Source of the DNA: Wurfbainia villosa
Taxonomy: Eukaryota > Streptophyta > Magnoliopsida > Zingiberales > Zingiberaceae
Reading direction: 5' to 3'
NCBI GenBank assembly: GCA_025175895.1
Contig: CM045987.1
Location: 109,233,040-109,297,039 of the forward strand
DNA: 64,000 bases
Shown: positions 1 through 12,268 of the stretch, piece by piece
Position numbering within the stretch: position 1 is the first letter of the stretch
How the letters are laid out: every line of letters starts with the position of its first letter
The notes under the pieces: model-generated
Told to the model about the DNA's origin: nothing
The model's input: the letters and a program-made list of their open reading frames with translations, nothing else
Databases searched by the model: none
Position numbers and translations under genes: made by a program

Positions 1-496
1 CTATAAAAGGATCTCGTGATGGAGGAAAAGGTATCGGTTTTCTTGGATGTTTTGAAGCGATTTGCTGCTGCAAATCAGGGTCTTCAAGTGCTAGTCCAAG
101 GCAATCAACAAGCAAGCTTCCAAAGAGTTTTTGTAAAGTGTTCTTTACTTCTCTTGTTGTATTTCATATTGTATTTGCTTATTGTATTTAGATTATTATT
201 GTAATCACATTGTAAGGGGTTTCTCCACCTCCGACTTGTGTCGAGAAGGAGTGATTATTATAGTGGTGTGTGATTGGCATCGCTAGGGTTCAGATTTAAT
301 CCAATCCGTGGAGTATGAACCATTCGGTTCCGAACCACGTTAAATATTTGTGTTTGCGTTGTTGTTTATTTCGTTATTGCTTTCATTACTATTCTGCTGC
401 GCGCTAACAAAATTGTAGAGGCAACCACAATCGAATTCCATCTACGAATGAACACTCCGCTATTCACCCCCCTCTAGCGGCTTCAAATATCCTACA
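1..496 (+). repeat. LTR H, R/U5 part (SIRE-like copia)
   Basis: The window opens on a TATA box (CTATAAAAGG at 1-10), so this is the transcribed R/U5 part of an LTR whose U3 lies outside. It holds the conserved order seen in the other LTRs of this group: the CTCCACCT hairpin block (222-251), a GTGGAGTATGAACC block, then the terminal block CTATTCACCCCCCTCTAG and end CCTACA at 491-496. No primer site follows; the next base starts the interior of another LTR (I), so H was inserted in I and is a solo LTR or the 3' LTR of an element that lies upstream. A 62-codon open frame at 16-204 is LTR sequence, not a gene. Confidence 0.75.
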
Positions 497-1471
497 GTCT
501 AGGCTTAGGGTGTGGTTTCAAGTATGAAATAGTCATACTTGAAGTGTACCAGTCGATTGGCTCCTTGACCAATCGATTGATCTCGGCTGTTCGACACTCG
601 GGAAGTCCGAACAACGGCTCGACACTTAGACTTCAAGCACTTGCATTGATTGGCCTCAACTGACCGACGGATGGCAAATGACCGCCTCGTCCAGTTGGGT
701 TTAAGTGCTTAGTCGACTATGGCACTCGGAAATAGATTGTGGCTCAAACAGTCGACTGGTGCTTTGAACCAGTCAACTAGCCACTTGCAATCGACTGCTA
801 GGTTTGACAGTCGACTGATTTAAGTGAACAAGAGCATTGAATGTTTCTGAGTCGATTGTCGACTTAGAGCAGTCGACTGTTGTTATGAGTAGTCGACTGA
901 CCAAGTGGTCATTGGGTGGTGACGATCGCAATCAGGCTTCATCAAAAGTCATTGGATGCGATCAATAGTGTCACCAATTGACTGTTGGTATGTAGCAGTC
1001 GACTGGCGAAGCCCTCAATGGATAAAAATAGGCAGACACCCATTTCTCTATAAAAGGGAAGGGTTGGGGCTTTGAAGAGGCTAATGCTTCCATATGAAAT
1101 TCTCATCCTCTAACCTCCCCAAGCCTTCTCCTAAGTTCTTAAGCTTTCAATCTCTTCTTCCTAACCTTCTCATTCAAATCTTATAAGAAGAAGAGAGTCT
1201 TGTTGTAAGAAAAGGTTTCTCCACCTTGGGTTCATCCAAAGGAGATATAATGAAGGCTTACAAGGGGTGATTCACCTTAAGAATCGCCGTGGAGTAGGAG
1301 CTTCATCTCCAAACTATGTTACATCTTTGAGTTAACATTGTTATTATTGTTATTTCCATTCTAGCTTTCGATTTGTTTTGTTTTTGCTTATACTTTGTGT
1401 AAAAATCAAAAGAGCACTCCCCCTTCCTCCCCTCCCCCCCCCCCCCCCAAGTCATCCAAGGATCCCTAACA
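497..1471 (+). repeat. LTR I fragment interrupted by H
   Basis: This starts in mid-LTR (GTCTAGGCTTAGGG, found in the middle of the C and E LTRs) and runs through a U3 rich in AGTCGACTG motifs (about 745-1005), a TATA box at 1048-1057, the hairpin block near 1219-1244 and an LTR end at 1460-1471 (GGATCCCTAACA). Before the end, the usual CACCCCCCTC block has become a C tract at 1434-1448. No clear primer site follows, so it is probably a solo or 3' LTR. Its 5' part lies left of the window, beyond H. Confidence 0.65.
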
Positions 1472-2642
1472 AATATGACTATTAGCTGGTATGAGACATC
1501 CATAGTCGTATATGTTGTCCATTTTAGGCCTAAGCCCTCATGATTTTATTTTTAGACTATACTCAAAAGGTCTTATACCAATAGAGATATCTTTTTCATC
1601 TTATAACAACGTGATTTCTATATATATATACATACAAGAATGTTATCCTACATAATTCATCTGTGAACATCTTCATTATTCACTATCCGATCGAGTGAAC
1701 ACTATAGCTCAATCTTTGAATCTTAGGGGATCGGACGATGGTTTTAGTTAAAATTTAACTCAATGGCAATAGCAAAAGACAAAGCAATAATAAGTCTTTA
1801 GATTATTTAGACAAATTCTATTTTGATACCCAATAGATTGAATATTGAAATATATTATAAGATTTATAGAATTCAATTTAGAGATTCTAAATAATCAAAA
1901 GACTTATTATTTTGTCTTTTGCTATTTTTCATTGAGTTAAATTTTAATTAAAACTTTACAAAAGAGTCACTTGAGTAAATAATTCATAAAAAAAACAGGT
2001 AAAAATAATTTTTAAAAATGTTTTAGGGTAAAAACTAAAAATAAATACCATATATATTTATCGTCAACCCATAGTGCCTTAACAATAATTTAACATGCAC
2101 TACGTTTATCAAATCAATATCAAACAGGAGAACAAAGTTCCCTTCAATTCTTTTTTCCCTTGCTTCCTGATAGATACTAGACGCCATTTTTATACGAATT
2201 GAAATAGAAAAGAATCAAATCAAACGTTCTATCATTAGTTTAGTTGTTGAATCTATAAATTAAATAATTAATATATTAAAAATGAGTAAAAATCCAATCA
2301 AGTAAGATTTCTGTGTTTTTTATTTCAAATTTACTTATTTACTCTTTTTGTTTTTACTGGAGAACCAGATTATTCAAAAGAACTAATTAATTAATAGCAT
2401 TGGTGTTTTATCTAAGAGAAACACACCATCCTACCCATCATTCTTTAAATTTTGCAATATCATACGCTAATATTAATTAATAATTCACTTTTATAAGATT
2501 TACTAAAACCAGGTTCATTGGAAGATGATGGCATGTTATTTACTTCAATATATCTAGTTGTCCTAAATAAAATAGCAGGACATAAAAGTAAAATCCTTCA
2601 CTTTAAAATATGATAAAAAAAAACTCATGACATCTAGAATAA

Positions 2643-3028
2643 ATCTTGGAATTAATAGCTAAAAATTAAATCGAATTTTTTTTTTCAATTTCAGTTCAAA
2701 AATCTAAACCGGAGACGTATGATTTGATTTCGATTCCTTTTATATATATATATATGATTCAAACTGTGAATCAAATTGGAATTAATAGTTCAAAAATTAA
2801 AAAAATATATTTTTCAATTTCAATTTAGAAATCTAAATCGGAGACATATGATTTGATTTTGATTCCTAAATTTTGTTTGAACCAAAATTAGAATTGAAAC
2901 TAAATATATTTTTTATTAAAATTGGAACCAAATTTTTTAACATGATTGATTTTTATTACCGACTATTAAATTCATTCAAAATTTAAATTTTTATTATTGT
3001 GTCATAATTATAATAATAAATATGTTAA

Positions 3029-3077
<49 letters not shown>

Positions 3078-3670
3078 GGTTTAATTTATAAAATTTAGTT
3101 TAAGTTTCTTTAATTGTAAAATTAAAGAATAAAATAGATAATCTATTGTAATTATATGAATGATAATAAATATATATATTTTTTAATTTATTGATATGAA
3201 TTTATTAATCAAATATATTTAGATGATAATTTGTTTATAATAAATATTTGATTTAAAGAGTTGCGTAAAATTAATAAATTGAGATAAGTTAAATTTCCAT
3301 ATATAAAATTTAAGTTTAAATATAATTTAAATATAAGACAATTTAAATTAAAATAAATTGGCCAAATTAATGAATTAAAAAATAATATAGTTAAATCATC
3401 TAACAAAGAGAGATAAAAATTAAATTAAATAATTTAAATTTCGATTCTAAATTGTTTAAATCAGAACTGAACCGTAAGAAATCGAAAACGTTTATAAGCA
3501 ATTAGATTCCAATTGAAATGGATAATAAATTTGAACCGTCAATTTTGAAATCGAAAATCAAATCATGAGGAATCAAAATCGAAATCGAGATTATTGGTAA
3601 GTGGTTCAATTTGATTCCATTAATTGATGAGGAATCAAAACTGATGATTTTGAAACTAAGCCACGGTCAT
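2643..3670. repeat. degenerate transposon-like repeat with direct and inverted copies
   Basis: Two direct copies of a roughly 100-base unit are visible at about 2643-2743 and 2775-2868; both contain ATCTAAA(C/T)CGGAGAC(G/A)TATGATTTGATTT and then GATTCC. A related sequence in inverse orientation lies at about 3530-3600 (AATCAAATCATGAGGAATC), and the block ends with GGTCATCCCTAC at about 3664-3675. The reverse complement of that end (GTAGGGATGACC) resembles the ends of decayed plant hAT-type elements. This is weak evidence: no clean terminal repeat or TSD was found. Confidence 0.3.
3032..3076. repeat. (AT)n microsatellite
   Basis: An uninterrupted AT dinucleotide run of about 45 bases within the AT-rich region. 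Confidence 0.95.
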
Positions 3671-3996
3671 CCCTACATACAGGTTACAATATAATCCTAT
3701 TGAGATAAAAAAAAACTTATATTAAAAACTATTTGTTATTTTTTTGATAAGCTATCTCATTCTAAAAGGTACATGTTATATTGTCTTAAGATTGTTGTGT
3801 CTTATACCATGTCTTTTGGTGGATAATGTGACTAATGTACACTCTAACTCTTCGTATGCACAATCTAAGTCATACTCAATGTGTCTTTGTCCATTTGCTA
3901 TTATTGCCACAAATTTGAATTAAACACTTTCAAGAATACTAGACTAAATGTTGGCTCTTCTAACCATCAACGATTTTTGGATGAATTAGTAATCAC

Positions 3997-5359
3997 CGTT
4001 GGAGAGATTATTGGTACAATCAATCTCATATCAAAGTTGACCAAGTTCGAGTGGGATTTAAGTAGAATTTTGATGTTTGATAATATATTTGATAATATCC
4101 AATCATATGAAGTTGTTGACAAAGAAGTCAAGTCGGTCAAGATTGACCAGAAATCTGACAGTAAAAATTCAAGTAAAAGTCTAAGTATGGATACTGACAA
4201 AGGAAAGTCCAAGCATAGATACTTGACAAAGAAAGTCCAAGTATGGTGTTTGGCAAGGAAAAATCTAAATATGGTGCTTGCAAAAAAAATTCCAAGTATA
4301 GATACTTAGTAAGGAAAATTCAAGTATGGATATTTGACAAAGGAAAGTTCAAGTATGGAGACTTAGCAATGAAAATCCTAGAGGCACGACCTCTTGGTAA
4401 AAGGAGACTCATTAGCATAACAAAGCTGAAGGAAATACTTGAAGACTAATGCAAAGGATGAGGAGTCATGGAGGACTAGGTGTATCCTAAAGGCGTGAGG
4501 CTAATGAAGAAGCTTGAAGGCTTAGGTATAGGCTAAGGGTAAATGTTAAGTATGAAAGGATCATACTTGAGATATTAAATCTCAGTTTTGAGGTGTACCA
4601 GTTGACTAATAGTCTTGATTAGTCAACTAGTCTAGTACTAGGGCGAGTGAAGTCGTGGCACTTGGGAAACTCCAATGGGTGCTCGAACAGTCAACTGGTG
4701 GTTTGAACCAATCAATTAGTTGTAGGTAATCAGGATGACTCGGTGCTCAAACAGTCGACTACTTTGGCCACGGGTAGTCGAGATGTGCCGAGTCAAGTAT
4801 GAGAAATAGTGCTCTGACGAAACAGTTGACTGTTATGGTAAAGCAGTCAATTGACTTTAAGTGGATAGAGTATAGAAAGTTTTTGAGTTGACTAGGCAGT
4901 CGACTAATAGCTTATGACAGTCGACTGATGGCTTATGATAGTCAACTGATTGACTGAAATCTGATGTGGATTAAGCCATTGTGAGACAACGGATAAGTGA
5001 CCAGTCGACTGGGGGTAAGGCCAATCAATTTGTCGACAGAAATCAGCCCGATATGGAGCTTATAAAAGGAAGATTTGGTGATATTTGGAGCAGTTGATTT
5101 CTGAGTATTTTGAAGGGGAAACACTGCTGCAATTTCAAACCTTCAAGGCATTTCAAAAGCAACCAAAAGCAATCAAACAAAAACATTCTTATGTAAAGGT
5201 TCTTTTCATTTGCATTCATATTTCAGTTTACACTTGTATTTATTTGGTTGTTGTATTGTAAGCTCCATTGTAAGAGGTTTCTCCACCTCCAGAAGATTTT
5301 GGAGAAGGAGAAAGTTTTAGCGGTGGTGCATCGCTATAGCTTGACCATGGAGTAGGAAT
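3997..5359 (+). repeat. solo LTR G, left part
   Basis: This is the 5' part of an LTR. It begins CGTTGG (canonical TGTTGG with one change) directly after ATCAC, and continues after element C at 36412. It contains a phased array of AAGTCCAAGTATGG-type units (4130-4370), a U3 with AGTCGACTG motifs, a TATA box near 5059 (CTTATAAAAGG), a hairpin block at 5281-5310 and the block GTGGAGTAGGAA cut by C. The two parts sum to about 1.55 kb, like the C, D and E LTRs. TSD ATCAC lies at 3992-3996 and 36604-36608, and no primer site or PPT is adjacent, so it is a solo LTR. Confidence 0.7.
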
Positions 5360-6014
5360 TGTTGGCGCAATCGACCTAGGTCACGATTGACTAGACTTGA
5401 GTTTGACTCAAATAGTGTTTTAATGTTTGACGATGGGCTGACCATTGTTTGACAATTGGTTGACTATATAGTTGACATGGGATTGATTATATGATGGAGA
5501 AGTCCAAGTGGGACACTTGGCAAGGGAAAGCCCAAGATTGGGTCTTAGCATATGGAAATTCCAACATGGAGTTGGCATGGAAAGTCCAAGGGTGTAGTCT
5601 TGGCCATGTAAGTCCAAGGGTGTAGTCTTAGTGGTTAAAGTCCAAGTCATGGGTACTTGGTAATTGGGAAGTCCAAGGCTATGATATTGGCGGCGTAAAG
5701 TCCAAGCGGTAGTCTTGGCAGCATAAGTCTAATGTTTGGCAGCGTAAAGTCCAAGAGTATATCTTGGCAGCATAAGTCCAAATGTATCTTGGCAGTGTAG
5801 ACTAACTTAGCATAACAATAGCCGATGGAAGTACCTGAAGGCTAGCGTATGGATGAAAAAGTCATGGATGACTTGGAGGGTAAGGGTGAGGTTGATGGAG
5901 GTGGCTAGAAGGTTTAGGTCTAGGCTCAGGGTGATCTAGTAAGTATGAGGAAAACATACTTGGGGTAAAACCTCATGGTTGAGATTTAGCAGTCGACTAG
6001 AGTTATGGACTAAT
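5360..6014 (+). repeat. C 5' LTR, left part
   Basis: Starts TGTTGGCGCAATCGACC. It carries the array of about 30-base units built on AGTCCAAG and TTGGCA (about 5490-5800) and stops at CTAAT (6010-6014), the TSD of element A. Confidence 0.8.
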
Positions 6015-7234
6015 TGTAGGGGATCGGTGCGCCGGCTAGAGGGGGGTGAATAGCCTTCTTCCAATGGATGTTGGAATTCTCGCGTTCGTTTGCTCGTCTA
6101 CAAAAACTTAGCGCAAGCGGAATATACAAATACAAATAGACAAAGCAAAAGATAAACAATAAAACAAACGCTAACACGATGGTGTAACGTGGTTCACGGC
6201 TACGCCGCTAATCCACGGTCCCCGATTCGTCCTCGGTGAATCACTCCGCTAAACCAATCCACTAAATGGTCTCTCCTTTGCACCAAGCTAGGTGGAGGTA
6301 ACCTTTACAACTCAAGCACACTCCCTCTTTTACAATAGATGTGAAAGAAAGCTAAAAGAAGGAGTTTGAATCTTGTGGAGCACTTGGATGGTCGTTTAGA
6401 ACTTGAGCATTAACCTACCAAAGCTCCACACCTTCTCTTTTTATAGAGAAGGCTGATTTCTTCCCGTTGGCCGCCATCACGATCACGGCCGCTGTGATAC
6501 CGACCGCCGAACTAATGGCCTCCGAACACGCCGGATCCCGACCGCTGTAGTCCAATCCAAGACAGGCGATCTGGACCTCACCACGATCACGACCTAGAGT
6601 CGATCGCCTACGGCTATGAGCGGTTCGTTCGCTGATATCCTCTAGCGATCGTCATTCCATGGCAATGATCACGAGCATAAACCCATCATCGGATACTACA
6701 AACTCACTGACCAGAGCCGATCCGCCATGACTTGGCAATGATCGTGGTGTCAGGTAAAACTCAAACTTAACATAAGTTTGAGCTTCCTAATGGGTAAACC
6801 TTAACCCTGCGGTCAAGTCTCCGACACTCACCATTCGGCCAAGTTCACCTAATGAGCTACTTACATTTCACTCATTCTCTCATCTCACTAAGTCCCTCGC
6901 CAAGCTCTCTTTCGCGGCCACGCCCTCTAAGAAGATCAGGCGCACGGCTCTGCAATGCTCCTTCGCGTCTCTTGCCTCCGAAGTCTGCTTCCTTGGCTTC
7001 ACTTCAAGTCATCTCGTCCGGCGGTCCCTCGGATGCTCCAAGCGCACGGCTTCCGCAAAGTCATCCTTCACCGACTCAAGGACCGAGGTTGTGAGGGTGA
7101 ACCCGCCAAGGCTCCATGTGCGAATTACTAAGTCCTGCACGACTTCAACGCACATATCAAATCAACATATCAAACTAACTTAAACCCTTTGCCACACCAT
7201 CAAAACCATATTACGGCAAGAGATTTCCCTAACA
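6015..7234 (-). repeat. A 3' LTR
   Basis: In element orientation it begins TGTTAGGG (plus 7227-7234) and ends CCCCTACA (plus 6015-6022). It includes the hairpin block at 6293-6317 and the TATA box at about 6437-6446 (TTTTTATAGAG read on the minus strand as CTCTATAAAAA). The central block (about 6470-6750) differs strongly from the same block of the other A LTR, while the flanks are nearly identical. Confidence 0.85.
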
Positions 7235-7252
7235 ATCTCCCCCTTTTTGATG
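7235..7252 (-). other. A polypurine tract
   Basis: Read on the minus strand, CATCAAAAAGGGGGAGAT abuts the LTR start TGTTAGGG, the expected place for the plus-strand primer. Further PPT-like CTCCCCCT runs occur at about 7325, 7380, 7402 and 7438. Confidence 0.8.
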
Positions 7253-8520
7253 TGTGGCAATCCGTTTAAGTTAGGTAAAAACATTTGATATAAATTATAA
7301 GGTAAGAAAGCATGTAAAGATAAACATGATATAGCAACATGTCACTCCCCCTTAATCCATGAAACTCTATATTGCAAATTTTCTCCCCCTATCATATATT
7401 TCTCCCCCTAAAATAATTAACTTAAACATAAATTATTTCTCCCCCTTTGACACCATCAAAAAGATTAACACTAAGTTATAAGCTCATGGCATCAAGTATA
7501 ATGGAGGGAAAATACCAAAAACATGAATAAGATCTGAAATCAAAAAGTTGCAGGCTGATTTTCAGTGAGCAATGATCGCTATATCAAGATGGCAATGATC
7601 GGCACAATTGATTCAAATTCGATTTTCATAATTTCGTAAATGCATTGAAAATTCCAAAAATTCAAAAAATCATGAAATTTGAGGAGCATATTTCTATTAA
7701 GTATATCTATCAAGGAAAAATAGTTTTTCATGAAAAATCATTATATTTTCTGAGATTTGCCAAAAATCCAAACACTTGAAAAACCACTAGTTTTTGAGCA
7801 TGTTAGTATCCATTTTAACACCTAGTCTTGCTTTGAATTGTTCCAAAACATGAATACATAGATTTTAGATTAAGGAATTGTTTTGAAAACATATGAAATA
7901 TCCAACCATGATCTTTGGGCAATATGTCTATGAATTAAACATAAGTCTTCCCCATGATTGGTCTATTATTGCTATTTTGATACTTTAAATGACCATCTAA
8001 ATGCCATAGGCATTAGTGGACATATGTATCATCCTAATATCTCACCCATGCTAAGTTTGCAATCAAGTTAGCCTATAGTGAGTGTGAGATGCATCCTAGG
8101 GGGTATTTGTATATACTTAACCAATATATTCATGCAATTCTATCATGGTTAAGTATCAACCTAACAACCTACATGATCATAATGACATATATGATTTAAT
8201 TTCTCATTATGATCATGAAGTGCATGTTTTCATCAATTTATAACCATGCATTAGGTAATATGTGATGATAATAAACAAATTATCACCTAAAGCATGATTT
8301 AAACCTATTTCTCATGATAACGTGCCAAATTTCAAAAACATAAATCATGATTGCAAATATACATAGGGATTACATTAATCATCATGATTTAAGCATTATT
8401 ACCTATTTATGGGTACGTTATCATCACCCAACACTATCTAAAAAATGTTGTCCCGTCATCCTAAGTCAACCAAAATATGATATAGGTCAAGTTCATATGG
8501 TTGACTACCCTAGGGGTTTT
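7253..8520 (-). other. A non-coding spacer in place of pol
   Basis: About 1.27 kb between the gag stop and the PPT with no open frame resembling protease, integrase or RT on the minus strand. It is AT-rich and has many CATGATCATG-type words, as does the spacer of element E (27304-29120), which suggests the two share a pol-less organisation. Two GCAATGATCG words lie at about 7568-7602. Confidence 0.7.
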
Positions 8521-10249
8521 CTAACCCTTAAGGATGGATTTTGGAACCCAAAATAAGTTCTTTCCTATTGGGTTCACTAAGTATTTCTTGGGGATCCATT
8601 TTCTAGCTATTATCTTCTTCTTATCTTGTCCCCTAGCTATTAGGCATTTATAGGCCTTTTCATTTTTCTTTTCTTTGTATCCTAGGCCTTTCTTGTTGAA
8701 ACTAGCTCTTTGGCTTCCTAAAATCATATTCAATGTGTTGGAGCCAATTGTGAATTTCTCTAGGGCTTTGGTTAAATAATCTACCTTTTCCCTTAAGGCC
8801 CTATTTTCATTTATACATGCATCACTAACATCTAATAGCACATAAAGGTCATGTGAGCATGCATCATCTAAGCTAGAAGAAATATTATCATTTAAGCATG
8901 CATTTTCTAGCTTATTTTCTAAATCCTTAATTTTATCTAGCATGCTCTTATTTTTCTTTTTCATGCCAAATAAGTCCTTAGTTAAACTAGAGATTATGGA
9001 AACTATTTTCTTAGGAGAAGCATTTGTTACCATAGTTTCCATGTCTTCTTCTTCTTCTTCGGATGATGAGGATGTAGAAGCTCCCCCTTCATTTGAGCTC
9101 TCCCCACTTGAGCTTGATCTTTCATTTTCGGATGAAGAGCAATCCAAGTCATCAAAGGCCATCAAGGCCAAATTGGTGACAAAGGCATTCTCCTCTTCCG
9201 ATGATGATGAAGAGGATGAGGAAAGATCATCCCATGTCTTGGCCTTGAATGCTTTGGACTTCCCCTTTTCTTTTGCCTTCTTTTCTTCTTCCTTTCTCTT
9301 GCTCCCCTTCTTCTTCTTCCTCTTCTCTTCTTTCTTTTTCTTCTCTTCTTTGCTTTTGTTTAGGAGGGGACAATTGTCCCTTATGTGTCCCTCTCCTTGG
9401 CAATTGTAGCATATGACCTTCCCCCTTGGTCTTCTATTCCTATCATTAGATTTATCAAATCTAAAATTCTTAAATACACGCCTCACCTTCCTTACCATGT
9501 AGGCTTCTTCGGTGCTATCCATGGAGGAGGAGGAGGCTTCATCGGATGAGGAGGAGGGGACTTCTATCTTCTTCTTCCCCTTGTTTGACATCAAGGCTAC
9601 TCCTCTTGAGGGTTGAATTCTAGGCTCCTCTTGTATTCCTTCAAGCCTAGTTTCGTGAAGCTCCATTGTTGAGAAAAATTTCTCCAAGGTACTTACTTCC
9701 AAGTTCTTGGAGATGTAGAACGAATCCACCATGGAGCTCCACTTTGAGGACCGGGGAAAGGCATCTATAGCCTTCATGAGCATGTCCCGATTTGATAGCT
9801 TCTCACCTACACTTGTTAGCCCAATTAAAATTTCTTTAAACCTAGAGTGTAGTGAGGTTACCTTTTCTCCCTTTTCTAGTTTTATATTGGATAGTTGGGA
9901 GCGGAGGAGGTCTCTCCTTGCTAGCTTGGCCTCGGATGTGCCTTCATGGAGTTCTATAAGCTTCTCCCACATCTCTTTGGCGCTAGCACATTCTCCGATC
10001 CGGTTGATCTCTTGTTGGGGGAGCACATTGAAAAGATGATGTTTTGCCTTTGAGTTCGCAAGGTGCTCCTCTCTTTGCTTCTTAGTCCATCGTGATTTTT
10101 TGATTGGTTTCCCTTCTTCATCCCTAGGCAAAATGAAACCGGATTCCATTGTAATCATAATGTCAAAACTGCTTTAAAATACCTCCATTCGCTTTTTCCA
10201 CGTTTAATTCTCCTTCAAACTTCGGAGGATGGATGTTGGAGCCGGCCAT
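8521..10249 (-). pseudogene. gag: element A Gag polyprotein (nearly intact)
   Basis: Copia-type Gag, the structural protein that forms the cytoplasmic particle and packages RNA. The likely start is the ATG at 10249 (MAGSNIHPPKFEGE), but a frameshift and two TAA codons follow within about 35 codons. The main frame 10158-8521 is then open for 545 codons. It shows the retrotransposon capsid-like (UBN2/DUF4219) region with MWEKLIELHEG at 63-73, a CCHC zinc knuckle CYNCQGEGHIRDNC at 250-263, then Lys/Glu- and Ser/Glu-rich low-complexity tracts, a coiled-coil part, and a C-terminal end with the motif NPIGKNLFWVPKSI. The same WVPK-type end occurs in the B, C and E gags. No pol follows. The 5' damage makes it a pseudogene, but the long open body suggests recent function. 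Confidence 0.85.
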
Positions 10250-10296
10250 TTTGAAAGTTGCTTGTTGTGGCGGTTAGTCCTCGACAAGCTTTCCTC

Positions 10297-10309
10297 GGCT
10301 CTGATACCA
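10297..10309 (-). other. A primer binding site (tRNA-iMet)
   Basis: Read on the minus strand, TGGTATCAGAGCC is complementary to the 3' end of plant initiator Met tRNA and lies two bases after the LTR end. It fixes the orientation of A and the position of its 5' LTR. Confidence 0.9.
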
Positions 10310-10311
10310 CT

Positions 10312-11139
10312 TGTTGGAGATCGGTATGGCCGGCTAGAGAGGGGTGAATAGCCCTCTTCCAATGAATGTTGGAATTCTCGCGTTCGTTTGCTCGTCTACA
10401 AAAACTTAGCGCAAGCGGAATATACAAATACAAATAGACAAAGCAAAAGATAAACAATAAAACAAACGCTAACACGATGGTGTAACGTGGTTCACGGCTA
10501 TGCAGCTAATCCACGGTCCCCGATTCGTCCTCGGTGAATCACTCCGCTAAACCAATCCACTAAATGGTCTCTCCTTTGCACCAAGCTAGGTGGAGGTAAC
10601 CTTTACAACTCAAGCACACTCCCTCTTTTACAATAGATGTGAAAGAAAGCTAAAAGAAGGAGTTTGAATCTTGTGGAGCACTTGGATGGTCGTTTAGAAC
10701 TTGAGCATTAACCTACCAAAGCTCCACACCTTCTCTTTTTATAGAGAAGGCTGATTTCTTCCCGTTGGCCGCCATCAGTCGACTGCTGCCCGTGGCAGTC
10801 GATTGCCACCACTCCAACGGCCTCCGAATACGTCGGATCCCGACCGTTGTAGTCCAATCCAAGACACTTGCGCCGATCGGACCTCACCATCACGACCCGT
10901 AGTCGATCGCCTACCTACTACGAGCGGTTCTGCGCGCGATATCCTTCGGCAAATGATCACGGGCATAAACCCATCACTCGGATACTCGAACTCACTCGAT
11001 CAGAGCGCCGATCGCCATGACTTGGCAGTCGACTGGTGCCGTGTAAAACTCAAACTTAACATAAGTTTGAGCTTCCGGCGGTCGGGTAAACCTTAACCCT
11101 TGCGGTCAAGTCTCCGACACTCAGCCATTCGGCCAAGTT
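10312..11139 (-). repeat. A 5' LTR, part distal to the LTR start
   Basis: Homologous to 6015-6848. It is cut by B after CCAAGTT, the last five bases (AAGTT) being the B TSD. Unlike the other A LTR, it has CAGTCGACTG at 10775-10784 and 11025-11034 where its partner has CACGATCACGG and CAATGATCGTG. Confidence 0.85.
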
Positions 11140-12251
11140 TGTTGGATCAATGCGGTTCGCTAGAGGGGGGGTGAATAGCGAAAGAAAAAACTTTTTCGAA
11201 TTCGTTTCAAGACAAATATACGCAGCGGAAAGATAAGAAAAACAAAAAGTAAAGGAGACAATAGAAACAAGATATTTACTTGGTTCCTAGCCGAAGGCTA
11301 CTACTCCAAGGCCCTAGTGGTCCTTGACCACGCACGGAGGGCAAATCACTAAACAAACTCCTCCTCGTTGGAGGTAGGAGTTAATCGATACAAAAAACTT
11401 GAGGTAGAGGACACTCTCTCCTCGTTATGATAGAAAATAGCTTCAAGAATGTAAATGAGCAATGACACTAAAATTAAAACCGACGTACAAAAATAAAGGA
11501 AATGAAACCTAGACGTCGGAGAAGAAGAAGCACGTTGTTGTCGGTAGCTTTGCGGAGACTTTTTGGAAGCTTAGAATTGTTGATTAAACCCTAGGTTTGG
11601 CCCTCCTTTTATAGCCTTTGAGCCCCTTTCCGAGTGGGTCTTCAACCAATCACAAATGGACACCAAACCGCTTTGAGGTGGAGTGATAAGCCTTGACTCC
11701 TCGAATCTGATCATTGACCATCACGATCGATGGCCATCATCACCGATCGATGGCGATCATCGATTGATGATTTCAATGATCGATCGATACACGGCAATGA
11801 TCGATACACGGCAATCGAGTCCTCCAAGCCGGCAATGATCGATACTTGGCCGCAAGTCAAAGTTAGCTCAATAAAAACATAATTTCGATGGTCGTCGACC
11901 ATCCGATCTCGACCTAGACCATCTATAAGATGTCTTTGGTCGGATCTACGCTTAAGATCATCCCCGTAAAGAGGATACGACCTTACTTACTCTCGCACAC
12001 ACGAGCTTACCTCGATACTTACGTGTCGCTTTTGCTTCCGGCCTTCCACTCGATTCCTTCGGCTCCCTCCGAAGTAACTCGAGTATCGCCTGACCACCGC
12101 GGCTTCCTCCGGGTGTCGCTAGCCTTCAGCTCCAGCTATATCAATCTTCTGCACACTCGATTCAGCTCGTGAGAAAACAAAATAGACTTAACTTTGTGTC
12201 TTTGCTATAATCAAAACACAGTGTTCGATTTCGTGCCTCATCGCACCAACA
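11140..12251 (-). repeat. B 3' LTR
   Basis: In element orientation it starts TGTTGGTGCGATG and ends with the complement of TGTTGGATCAATGCGG. A TATA box read on the minus strand (GGCTATAAAAGG) lies at about 11605-11616 and the U5 hairpin block at 11358-11380. A GATCGAT-rich block (about 11715-11850) is longer here than in the partner LTR. Confidence 0.85.
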
Positions 12252-12268
12252 ATCTCCCCCTTTTTGAT
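12252..12268 (-). other. B polypurine tract
   Basis: Minus-strand ATCAAAAAGGGGGAGAT directly abuts the LTR start, as in A, D and E. Confidence 0.8.

Larger units (their letters stand above)
1472..3991. other. AT-rich intergenic DNA, no gene seen
   Basis: About 2.5 kb of very AT-rich sequence with no open frame longer than about 65 codons apart from the 142-codon frame at 3881-4309. That frame runs across the start of LTR G and ends in LTR repeats, so it is not credible as a gene. The stretch holds a degenerate repeat (2643-3670) and an AT dinucleotide run. The last bases (3992-3996, ATCAC) are the left TSD of LTR G. Confidence 0.6.

Noticed and set aside
1472..1500. Primer site after LTR I (CTGGTATGAGAC at about 1486)
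   Set aside because: It is 15 bases from the LTR end and matches TGGTATCAGAGC poorly at its 3' half; not supported as a PBS.
3881..4309. 142-codon plus-strand frame
   Set aside because: It crosses the border of LTR G at 3997 and its C-terminal half is the AGTCCAAG array, so it is not a gene.
8942..9409. 155-codon plus-strand frame rich in Ser, Phe and Asp
   Set aside because: It is the antisense shadow of the low-complexity Lys/Glu/Ser-rich part of the A gag.
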